The notes under the pieces were generated by a model that saw only the letters and a list, made by a program, of their open reading frames with translations, had not been told where the DNA came from and made no database searches. Positions 46,899 to 54,550 of a stretch of DNA of 64,000 nt are shown piece by piece. The position numbers and the translations under genes were made by a program. The stretch spans positions 1 to 64,000 of the forward strand of contig NZ_APAT01000015.1 in NCBI RefSeq assembly GCF_000347775.1, written 5' to 3'. Source of the DNA: Marinobacter santoriniensis NKSG1 (GTDB lineage Bacteria; Pseudomonadota; Gammaproteobacteria; Pseudomonadales; Oleiphilaceae). The stretch's first letter is position 1. Each line of letters begins with the position of its first letter.

Positions 46899-48428
46899 AT
46901 GCCCCCTGAAGAACTGCATCTCAATCTCCGCAATCTCACACTGGACGATTATGGCCAGCTCCAGGAGCTGATGGACCGGGTCTACGACGATATCGGCGGG
47001 GCCTGGCCCAAGGAGACCATCAAGGCTCTGGTTGAGCAGTTTCCGGACGGGCAGATCTGCATTGAGGACAACGGGCACCTCGTAGCGGTCGCCCTGACGG
47101 TGTGCGTGAAGTACGAGCGGTTCAGCAACCCGCATACCTATGATGACCTGATCCTGCGCAACGAAAAGATCTGGCACAACGCCAATGGCGACTCGCTGTA
47201 CGGTCTGGACGTGTTCATTCATCCCGATTACCGGGGCTACCGGCTCGGTCGCCGCTTGTACGAAGCCCGTAAGGAACTGTGTCGTTCCATGAACCTGCGG
47301 GCAATCCTCGCCGGCGGACGCATTCCGAGTTACTACAAGTACAAGGATCAGTACTCGCCAGCCGAATATATTCAGCGTGTGGACCGGAAGGAGATCTACG
47401 ATCCGATCCTGACCTTCCAGCTGTCCAACGATTTCCAGGTGACCCGGTTGATGCACAAGTATCTGCCGGAAGACGAGAAATCCATGGGTTACGCCACCTT
47501 GCTGGAATGGCGGAACATTCTGTACACCCCGCCCTCGCCGGTTCTCAGTGTGCGCAAGACCCAGGTACGCATGGGTGCGGTCCAGTGGCAGATGCGTGAA
47601 TTCTCGTCCGTCGAAGAGGTGCTCGAGCAGGTGGAGTACTTTGTTGACGCACTGTCCGACTACAAGAGTGACTTCGCTCTGTTCCCGGAATTTTTCAACG
47701 CGCCCCTGATGGGCCTGACCGACCAGATGGACCAGACAAGGGCCATCCGCTTCCTGGCGGGCTTTACCGAACAGTTCCGGGACCAGATGTCCGAGATGGC
47801 CGTCAGCTACAACATCAACATCATCACAGGGTCCATGCCGCTGCTGGAAAATGATCGCCTGTTCAACGTGTCCTATCTCTGTCATCGGGATGGACGCGTG
47901 GATGAGCAGCGCAAGATCCACATCACCCCCCACGAACGCCGGGACTGGGTGATCGAGGGCGGCAACCATTTCGAGGTGTTCGATACCGATGCCGGCCGGG
48001 TGGCCATCCTGATCTGTTACGACATCGAGTTTCCGGAGCTGGGCCGGATCGCAGCAGAGCAGGATGTCGATATTATCTGTGTCCCCTTCTGGACCGACAC
48101 CAAGAACGGTTACCTGCGGGTACGCCACTGCGCGCAGGCCCGGGCCATCGAAAACGAATGCTACGTGGTGATCACCGGCAGTGTGGGTAACCTCCCGAAA
48201 GTGGAGAACCTTGACGTCCAGTATGCCCAGTCGTCGGTATTCTCTCCGTCGGATTTCGCGTTTCCTCACGATGCCGTGATGGCGGAAACCACGCCCAACA
48301 CCGAGATGATCATGTTCTCCGATATGGACCTGGAGAAGCTGAAGCTGGTCCGGAACGAAGGGTCGGTCAACAACCTGAAGGATCGCCGCGTGGACATGTA
48401 CCATGTCGGCCTGAAACAAACGCGATAA
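46899..48428 (+). CDS. Bifunctional GNAT acetyltransferase / carbon-nitrogen hydrolase
   Basis: This 509-residue fusion has an N-terminal GNAT domain (about 5-215, with acetyl-CoA loop RGYRLGRRLYEARKEL) and a C-terminal nitrilase-superfamily domain (about 225-500). The nitrilase triad is E264 (LFPEFF), K339 (RKIHITPH) and C373 (ILICYDIEFPE). The combination suggests an amide is hydrolysed and an amine acetylated in one pathway, but the substrates are unknown. This fusion is recurrent in bacteria. The gene is divergent from the chemoreceptor and about 170 bp ahead of the PilZ-like gene. Confidence 0.92.
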   Translation: MPPEELHLNLRNLTLDDYGQLQELMDRVYDDIGGAWPKETIKALVEQFPDGQICIEDNGHLVAVALTVCVKYERFSNPHTYDDLILRNEKIWHNANGDSLYGLDVFIHPDYRGYRLGRRLYEARKELCRSMNLRAILAGGRIPSYYKYKDQYSPAEYIQRVDRKEIYDPILTFQLSNDFQVTRLMHKYLPEDEKSMGYATLLEWRNILYTPPSPVLSVRKTQVRMGAVQWQMREFSSVEEVLEQVEYFVDALSDYKSDFALFPEFFNAPLMGLTDQMDQTRAIRFLAGFTEQFRDQMSEMAVSYNINIITGSMPLLENDRLFNVSYLCHRDGRVDEQRKIHITPHERRDWVIEGGNHFEVFDTDAGRVAILICYDIEFPELGRIAAEQDVDIICVPFWTDTKNGYLRVRHCAQARAIENECYVVITGSVGNLPKVENLDVQYAQSSVFSPSDFAFPHDAVMAETTPNTEMIMFSDMDLEKLKLVRNEGSVNNLKDRRVDMYHVGLKQTR

Positions 48429-48595
48429 ATCAATTGGCCCGCTCGCACTATTGATGAACCGTGTGAGCCCTATACCGTAGATTACTGACTGGATTGCCAT
48501 TGCCCGGATCAGCGTCTATTGTTTAACCAACATCCAATCCGTCTGTCCATCAGGCGGATTGCAGTGGATACGGAAATCACCAGAGATCAGAATTC

Positions 48596-48994
48596 ATGAA
48601 TGAAGCACTACCGGACCTTACCGCCCGCTTTCGGATAAAGCGCGGACTGTTTCGCAGGGAGACCGTAGAGGCCTTGCTGTTCGAACTGGACAGTTATGGT
48701 TGCGTGCTGAAAACCGACAAGGTTTTCAAGCCGGGTGATAACCTGGTTCTGGATCTTGTGATGGACATGCCGTTCGACAAGATTCGCGCGGACGGCATTC
48801 CCGCGCTGGTAACAGAACGTAGAAAGCACTGTAGCAATTTCTTCTATTCCATTGATTTTCACGAATTTGAAGACGGCTCACCGTTGCAGGACAAGCTCGC
48901 AAGAATACGGGAAGTACTCTCACGCAAGCTGTCACTCAAATCACGCCGCGTTTCGTCTTCAGGCCCCCTGTCGGGATTCCGGCAAATGGCCTGA
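48596..48994 (+). CDS. PilZ-like domain protein (degenerate)
   Basis: This 132-residue protein shows a PilZ-like layout with R16-xxx-R20 (RGLFR) near the N-terminus, but the second c-di-GMP motif is reduced to DSYG instead of DxSxxG. The strands VEALLFELDSYGCVLKTD and GDNLVLDLVMDMP fit a small beta barrel. It may have lost ligand binding. The C-terminal tail is basic and serine-rich. It precedes the coiled-coil/HhH gene by 39 bp on the same strand. Confidence 0.6.
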   Translation: MNEALPDLTARFRIKRGLFRRETVEALLFELDSYGCVLKTDKVFKPGDNLVLDLVMDMPFDKIRADGIPALVTERRKHCSNFFYSIDFHEFEDGSPLQDKLARIREVLSRKLSLKSRRVSSSGPLSGFRQMA

Positions 48995-49033
48995 CCGCTC
49001 TGTCCGTTTCAATCATTCCCAAGGAGAAATTTC

Positions 49034-49645
49034 ATGGCGAAGAAAGCCAAACCGAGCGTCGACAAGATCGTCAAGAAGGTTAACAAGGAGTTCGAGAAGA
49101 CATCCTCCCAGATCGAAGGACTGGTGAACGATGCCCTCAAACAGTTCGACAGCCTGCAGTCCCAGATCGAGGAACCGGTTCGCAAGCTGCTGAAGGAAGT
49201 GAACGATCTTCGTGAACGGGAAATGCAGCGATTCAATGAAGAGTTCGAACGTCGCCTGAACGAATTCCACGAACTGCAGAGCAGCATTCTGGAACGCCTC
49301 GGTATCGCGGCCAAGGAAGCCGGCACAGACGTCAAGAAACTGACCGACGAAGTCAGCAAGGAAGCCAGCACCGCTGCCAAAAAGGCGGCACCGAAAACCA
49401 AACCGAAGACCGCGCCCAAGCGTCCTGCTTCAACGGCCAAAAAGGCGGCCAAACCCGTCGACAAGTCCGACCTTACAAAGGTCAAGGGCATCGGTCCGGC
49501 CACCGCCAAGAAAATGAAGGACGCCGGTATCACCTCGATCGAGCAGATCGCCAATCCGTCTGCCGCTGACAAGGAAAAGCTCAAGGCGTTCAAGAGCCTG
49601 AAAGGCTACGACCAGCTCTCTGCCGAGGCCAAGAAAGTACTCTGA
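49034..49645 (+). CDS. Coiled-coil protein with Lys/Ala-rich linker and C-terminal helix-hairpin-helix
   Basis: This 203-residue protein has three parts: an N-terminal helical coiled-coil half (about 1-110; phasin- or cell-division-like heptads), a histone-like Lys/Ala/Pro linker (about 115-145; KKAAPKTKPKT) and a C-terminal HhH domain (about 146-203; LTKVKGIGPATAKKMKDAGI), a DNA-binding type. It is preceded by AAGGAG. Its stop and the start of the SelD fusion share one base (TGATG), so the two are translationally coupled. Why a nucleoid-type protein should be coupled to selenophosphate synthesis is unclear; the domain reading is firm, the function is not. Confidence 0.75.
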   Translation: MAKKAKPSVDKIVKKVNKEFEKTSSQIEGLVNDALKQFDSLQSQIEEPVRKLLKEVNDLREREMQRFNEEFERRLNEFHELQSSILERLGIAAKEAGTDVKKLTDEVSKEASTAAKKAAPKTKPKTAPKRPASTAKKAAKPVDKSDLTKVKGIGPATAKKMKDAGITSIEQIANPSAADKEKLKAFKSLKGYDQLSAEAKKVL

Positions 49646-51921
49646 TGCAAACGCCTGACCAGCCTGTATTACGGGACATTGTCCTGGTTGGCGGCGGGCA
49701 CAGTCACGTCGGGGTTCTGAAGCGGTTCGCCATGAACCCGGTCCCCGGCGTGCGCCTGACCCTTATCTGCCGCGACACCCACACGCCCTACTCCGGAATG
49801 CTGCCCGGCTACGTAGCGGGCCATTACAGCTACGACGACGTGCACATCGATCTGAGCCGTCTGGCGGAATACGCCGGGGCCCGGTTTTACCGGGACGAAG
49901 CCATCGGCATCGATCGTGATGCCCAGCGTATTCGTTGCCGCAACCGGCCCGACGTTCCCTATGACATCCTGTCGATTAACATCGGATCGTCTCCACGGGT
50001 CAGCGATGTGGAGGGTGCCGAGGCACATGCGGTACCGGTCAAGCCGATCAACGGCTTCAACCAGCGTTGGCTGTCCCTGCTGAACCGGATTGAAGGACAC
50101 GAAGGCCCGCTCACTGTCGCCACGGTCGGCGCCGGCGCCGGCGGGGTCGAACTGACCCTGGCCATGCAGTTTCGACTGAGAAATGAGCTGGAAAAACGCG
50201 GCAAGGATCCGGACCAGCTGCATTTTCACCTTTTCGATGCGGCCCAGGAAATCCTGCCCACACACAACGAGCGGGTTCGGGCAATTTTTCAGGAAAAGCT
50301 TGCCCAGCGGGGCGTACAGGTACACCTGGGTTCCGCCGTTTCGAAGGTGGAGGCCGGCATTCTGACCGACGAGTCCGGACAACGCTTCGAGGCGGACGAA
50401 GTGCTCTGGGTGACCCGGGCCGGTGGCCCGAGTTGGCTTGAGGACACCGGATTGGCCCTTGATGAAGGGCGATTTATCCGGGTCCGGGATACGCTCCAGA
50501 GCGAAACAGACGACAATATTTTCGCGGCCGGCGATATTGCCAACGTGGTGAATCATCCCCGGGAAAAGGCGGGCGTCTTCGCGGTCCGGCAGGGGCCGCC
50601 GCTGGCAGACAACCTGAAACGACTGGCTACGGGCAAGGCTACCCATAACTTCTACCCGCAGAAGAAATGGCTTGCCCTGATCAGCACCGGTGATCAGTAC
50701 GCTGTGGCGTCCCGGGGAGACACCGAATTCCATGGCCGCTGGGTCTGGCGCTGGAAGGACTGGATTGATCGTCGGTTCATGCGCAAATTCAGCGATCTCC
50801 CGGCGATGGAGGACACCGCCGATCTGCCGGATACCGCAGCGGCACAGAGTTCAGAGGAAGCCGCCCAGGCCATATCCGCCGTTGCCATGCGCTGTGGCGG
50901 CTGTGGTGCCAAAGTGGGCAGCACGGTCCTGTCCCGCGCGCTGAGCGAACTCAAGCCCATCGAACGGGATGACATCCTGATCGGCCTCCATGCACCGGAT
51001 GACGCCGCCGTCCTGACCGTACCGCCCGGCAAGGCCGTGGTGCATACGGTCGACTTCTTCAGGGCGTTTATCGACGATCCCTACGTGTTCGGCAAGGTCG
51101 CGGCCAATCACAGTCTCGGCGACGTCTTTGCCATGGGCGCGGAGGCACAGAGTGCGACAGCCGTGGCGACCGTTCCCTACGGCATCGAATCCAAGGTCGA
51201 GGACACCGTCTTCCAGATGATGTCCGGCGCCGTCGAGGTTCTGAACGAAGCCGGCTGCGCGCTGGTTGGCGGACACACCGGTGAAGGCAAGGAACTCGCC
51301 CTCGGCTTTGCGGTGAACGGGCTGATTGATCCTGAAGAGGTGATGAGCAAGGGCGGTCTCCGCCCCGGTGACGTGTTGATCCTGACCAAACCCATCGGCA
51401 CCGGCACCCTGTTTGCTGCCCATGCACGGATGGCCGCCAAGGGACGCTGGATCGACGCCGCCCTCGCCTCAATGATGCATTCCAACAAGCTCGCCGCCGA
51501 GTGTCTGCGTCGGCATGGCTCCAGGGCCTGCACGGATGTCACCGGATTTGGCCTGTTGGGGCACCTGGTCGAGATGACACGCCCATCCGGCGTGGATGCG
51601 GAACTGGAGCTTTCCCGGATCCCGATATTGCCAGGCGCGGAAGAGACCGTGGCCGAGGGCATACTCAGTTCCTTGCAGCCGGCAAACGTCCGGTTGCGCC
51701 GGGGCATCCGTGATCAGGAAAAGTGGGTCAACCACCCGAGGTATCCGCTGATTTTCGATCCGCAGACGGCCGGCGGCCTGCTGGCAAGTGTCGCGGCGGA
51801 AGAAGCCGAGGCATGCGTGCGGGAACTCAAATCCCTGGGCTATACGCACACTGCCGTCATCGGTCGCGTCACCGCGCAGGATGAGACCGGGCCCATCGAA
51901 CCGATTACCCTTCGGGATTGA
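49645..51921 (+). CDS. selD: Fusion of FAD-dependent NADH dehydrogenase-like protein and selenide, water dikinase
   Basis: This 758-residue protein joins an FAD/NAD-binding oxidoreductase (about 1-375; VLVGGGHSHVGVLKRF, TVGAGAGGVELTL, ADEVLWVTRAGG, NIFAAGDIAN) to a full SelD domain (about 405-758). In SelD the catalytic pair is C420 and K423 (RCGGCGAK, aligned with C17 and K20 of E. coli SelD); the residue is Cys, not selenocysteine. DDAAVL and GGHTGEGKELALGFAVNG complete the ATP site. SelD makes selenophosphate from selenide, ATP and water. The oxidoreductase half could supply reducing power for selenite-to-selenide reduction, an inference. The stop overlaps the 3' end of the convergent senB-like gene by 17 bp. 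Confidence 0.95.
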   Translation: MQTPDQPVLRDIVLVGGGHSHVGVLKRFAMNPVPGVRLTLICRDTHTPYSGMLPGYVAGHYSYDDVHIDLSRLAEYAGARFYRDEAIGIDRDAQRIRCRNRPDVPYDILSINIGSSPRVSDVEGAEAHAVPVKPINGFNQRWLSLLNRIEGHEGPLTVATVGAGAGGVELTLAMQFRLRNELEKRGKDPDQLHFHLFDAAQEILPTHNERVRAIFQEKLAQRGVQVHLGSAVSKVEAGILTDESGQRFEADEVLWVTRAGGPSWLEDTGLALDEGRFIRVRDTLQSETDDNIFAAGDIANVVNHPREKAGVFAVRQGPPLADNLKRLATGKATHNFYPQKKWLALISTGDQYAVASRGDTEFHGRWVWRWKDWIDRRFMRKFSDLPAMEDTADLPDTAAAQSSEEAAQAISAVAMRCGGCGAKVGSTVLSRALSELKPIERDDILIGLHAPDDAAVLTVPPGKAVVHTVDFFRAFIDDPYVFGKVAANHSLGDVFAMGAEAQSATAVATVPYGIESKVEDTVFQMMSGAVEVLNEAGCALVGGHTGEGKELALGFAVNGLIDPEEVMSKGGLRPGDVLILTKPIGTGTLFAAHARMAAKGRWIDAALASMMHSNKLAAECLRRHGSRACTDVTGFGLLGHLVEMTRPSGVDAELELSRIPILPGAEETVAEGILSSLQPANVRLRRGIRDQEKWVNHPRYPLIFDPQTAGGLLASVAAEEAEACVRELKSLGYTHTAVIGRVTAQDETGPIEPITLRD

Positions 51922-52897
51922 CTCGCCGGCCTGAAGAACAGCGCTCGCCCGCCAGGGCCAGCGCCTGCTCGAGGCTCTTTTGCTCCATCTCCGGCGTGAA
52001 TCGGGGGGCCAGCCGGCTGACCTGTTCGTTCAGTCGATCCAGGAAGCTCGGCTCGCGTTCAGCCCGCCAGAGCAGGTCTGCCAGGGCTGCCTCGTCGCCG
52101 ACCGGGAAGTAACCTTCGTAGTCGTCACCCAGCAAGCCCCGGTTGCCCGGAATGTCGCTGGCAACAACAGGCACCCCGGCCCGACAGGCTTCGGACACCA
52201 CATTCGCCCCACCCTCCATGATGGAGCTGATAACCATCACATGGCTGCCGGTGAGCAACGCGGCCGTGTCTGCTTCACCGAGCTCGCCGACCCACTGGAA
52301 ACGGTCGTTCTCCGCCACTTCGGCCGCCACCGCAGCCTGCCATTGCTCATTGTGCGGCTTTCCGGCACAAACCACCCGAATTCTCGATTCCGGTGGCATC
52401 TTCCGCGCGGCCTTCGCAGCCCGCAGCGAATCTTTTTCCTCCCGCAGATGCCCAATCACGCATACCTGGAAGGCGTCGGATGGCGGCTCTGATCGCCGGA
52501 TCGGCAATGCCGCTGACTGGCGGAGCGTCACCAGGCGACCGCGCAGATGCACGGGGATATCCTGTCCCACACGGTCATGGAGGCCGATCAGGGCAGTCGC
52601 CGCCTCCATTGAGGCCAACGTGTCCTCAGGGTATAGGCGCTGGTGTTGATACACATCGGTCCCGGTCAGCACGACAATAAGTGGCAAATCGGGCCAGTCC
52701 GCGCGGAAGGCGGCAATGGCCTCCCGGCTTCGCCAGGCGTGCAGAGCTATGAACAGATCACAGGCCTCGCCGCGGTACTCGGTAATGACCCGCACGTCGT
52801 GACCCGCCGTTCCGAGAAGTCGCTGCCAGCGCTCGGCCGTCGCTCGATTGCCGGCCCTTGAGCCGCGCAGTGCTGGTGTGATGATCAGGATGTTCAT
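51905..52897 (-). CDS. senB: SenB-like selenosugar synthase (glycosyltransferase, TIGR04348-like)
   Basis: This 330-residue glycosyltransferase of the GT4 type starts MNILIITPALRGSRAGNRATAERW and carries IALHAWRSREAI, VVLTGTDVY, VCVIGHLREEKDSLRAAKAAR and VMVISSIMEGGANVVSEA. This pattern matches what I know of the TIGR04348 family, later shown to include SenB, which joins selenophosphate and a UDP-sugar to give a 1-seleno-sugar. The adjacent SelD fusion would supply selenophosphate. The ATG at 52897 is chosen over an in-frame start at 52930 because it gives the family N-terminus. Assignment rests on family recognition and context, not on a search. Confidence 0.82.
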   Translation of the reverse strand: MNILIITPALRGSRAGNRATAERWQRLLGTAGHDVRVITEYRGEACDLFIALHAWRSREAIAAFRADWPDLPLIVVLTGTDVYQHQRLYPEDTLASMEAATALIGLHDRVGQDIPVHLRGRLVTLRQSAALPIRRSEPPSDAFQVCVIGHLREEKDSLRAAKAARKMPPESRIRVVCAGKPHNEQWQAAVAAEVAENDRFQWVGELGEADTAALLTGSHVMVISSIMEGGANVVSEACRAGVPVVASDIPGNRGLLGDDYEGYFPVGDEAALADLLWRAEREPSFLDRLNEQVSRLAPRFTPEMEQKSLEQALALAGERCSSGRRVNPEG

Positions 52898-53007
52898 AAC
52901 AGGGGCTGCTGAGCCAATAAAGATGGTCAATCGTATAGCTGTTCAGAGTTCGGGTAAATCAGGGTATCCTGACGCCCACACAATCCCCCCCACAACAAGG
53001 ATTCAAT
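52898..53007. promoter_or_regulatory. Divergent promoter region, senB / selenium-type ABC importer
   Basis: This 110-bp gap separates the leftward senB-like gene from the rightward transporter genes and must carry both promoters, so the two units may be co-regulated. The ribosome site CAAGGA precedes the binding-protein gene. No operator was recognised. Confidence 0.5.
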
Positions 53008-53883
53008 ATGGCTACCAGCTTTATACGGAAATTGATGGTTTCCAGCCTTCTGTTTTTTAGCGCATCCGTCGCAACCGCGGAAACATTTGTGTTCACCGCC
53101 ATCCCGGACGAAGACGAAACCAAACTCGTTGAGCGTTTCCAGGGCGTTGCCGACTACCTGTCTGAACAGCTGGACGTGGATGTCCGATACATCCCGGTCA
53201 AGTCCTATGCCGCAGCCATTACCGCATTCCGCAACAATCAGGTCCAACTGGCCTGGTTCGGTGGTCTGTCTGGTGTCCAGGCGCGCAAACTGGTACCGGG
53301 TTCCGAAGCACTGGCCCAGGGTGTGGAAGACAAGGCTTTCGAGACCTATTTCATCGCCAACACCAGCACGGGCATCGAGCCGGCGGACAACCTCGCCGAC
53401 CTGGCTGACCAGCTGCGCGGCAAGACCTTCACGTTTGGTTCCAAAGGATCTACCTCTGGCCGACTGATGCCCGAATACCACATTCGCGAAGCCTTCGGTG
53501 AAGCGCCTGAAGACGTATTCTCGCGGGTAGGCTTCAGTGGCAACCACACCCGGACGCTTCGCCTCGTCGAAGCCGGCACCTACCAGGTGGGCGCCCTGAA
53601 CTTCCAGGTCTGGAAAAAGGAATTGGATGACGGAAACATCGACACCGACGCCGTCCGCGTGATCTGGAAAACACCGCCATTCCCCGACTACCAGTGGACC
53701 ATTCGTGGTGATGTCAACGACCGCTTCGGAGACGGTTTCAAGGAGAAGGTCAAGCAGGCGTTGCTGAACCTGAAGGATCCCAAACTGCTTGAAAGCTTCC
53801 CCCGCTCCGGATTCATCCCGGTATCGAACGACGCCTATGAGCCCATCCGCAAAACCGCAGAAGAGATCGGAATCCTCGATTAA
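53008..53883 (+). CDS. PhnD-like ABC transporter substrate-binding protein, putative selenium oxyanion importer
   Basis: This 291-residue protein has a signal peptide (cleavage near ATA-E) and a PhnD-type type II binding fold: RFQGVADYLSEQLDVDVRYIPVKSYAAAITAFRNNQVQLAWFGGLSG, read in parts, and FTFGSKGSTSGRLMPEYHI. This subgroup has been annotated as a putative selenate ABC transporter binding protein because it occurs with selD and TIGR04348 genes; here it is divergent from senB. The ligand is not proven and could be selenite, selenate or an organoselenium compound. The stop overlaps the ATPase start (TAATG). Confidence 0.85.
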   Translation: MATSFIRKLMVSSLLFFSASVATAETFVFTAIPDEDETKLVERFQGVADYLSEQLDVDVRYIPVKSYAAAITAFRNNQVQLAWFGGLSGVQARKLVPGSEALAQGVEDKAFETYFIANTSTGIEPADNLADLADQLRGKTFTFGSKGSTSGRLMPEYHIREAFGEAPEDVFSRVGFSGNHTRTLRLVEAGTYQVGALNFQVWKKELDDGNIDTDAVRVIWKTPPFPDYQWTIRGDVNDRFGDGFKEKVKQALLNLKDPKLLESFPRSGFIPVSNDAYEPIRKTAEEIGILD

Positions 53884-54533
53884 TGTCCGCATTTGAAGTC
53901 TCGGGGCTGACAGCCTCATTCGGAGGAGAGCGTGTTCTGGGACCGCTCTCCCTCCGCGTTGACAAGGGCGACAAGGTCGCCCTTGTTGGCCGTAGCGGCG
54001 CCGGGAAATCCACGCTGATCCGACTGCTGTATCAGGAGGTCGGGCGCGATGCCTCGCTGGTCCCCCAGGACCTGGGCCTGGTGAACGCCCTGCCCGTGTT
54101 CCACAATGTCTTCATGGGACAACTCGACCGGCATTCCACCTGGTACAACGGCTGGACATTGATTCGTCCGTTTGCCGCCGACCGATCCGTGGTCAGTCAC
54201 CTGCTCGGCGAGCTTGGTATGGCGGAAAAACTCTGGACACCCACGGCGGCGCTGTCCGGCGGACAACGCCAGCGGGTCGCCATTGCCCGTGCCATCTACC
54301 GGCAATCGGATCTCTTACTGGCGGACGAACCGGTTTCCGCCCTGGACGGCCCCAGGGCACACCAGGTCATGGCACTGCTCCGTGACCGGTTTGCCACCAG
54401 TGTCGTTGCCATGCACGACGTGGAACTGGCGCTCGCCTACTGCACCCGGATCATCGGCATTCAGGATGGCAGGGTCGCTCTCGACGAACCCAGTGACCGG
54501 CTTGCGGCGTCCGACATCATGTCGCTTTACTGA
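53883..54533 (+). CDS. ABC transporter ATP-binding protein (PhnC-like)
   Basis: This 216-residue ATPase has Walker A GRSGAGKST, signature LSGGQRQRVAIARA and Walker B LLLADEPVS, with the H-loop in VVAMHDVELAL. It is short for the PhnC family. It is coupled to the binding-protein gene (TAATG) and followed after 17 bp by the permease gene, giving a complete importer. Its ligand follows from the context of the binding protein. Confidence 0.92.
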   Translation: MSAFEVSGLTASFGGERVLGPLSLRVDKGDKVALVGRSGAGKSTLIRLLYQEVGRDASLVPQDLGLVNALPVFHNVFMGQLDRHSTWYNGWTLIRPFAADRSVVSHLLGELGMAEKLWTPTAALSGGQRQRVAIARAIYRQSDLLLADEPVSALDGPRAHQVMALLRDRFATSVVAMHDVELALAYCTRIIGIQDGRVALDEPSDRLAASDIMSLY

Positions 54534-54550
54534 CGGCCGGGGCTGAATCC

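Noticed and set aside
46866-48500. A long open frame (about 544 codons) on the - strand opposite the GNAT-nitrilase gene
   Set aside because: It mirrors the codon structure of the + strand gene, has no recognisable domain, and the + strand protein has intact catalytic motifs.
50881-50920. Selenocysteine in the SelD domain
   Set aside because: The catalytic position is encoded by TGT (Cys), with no in-frame TGA.
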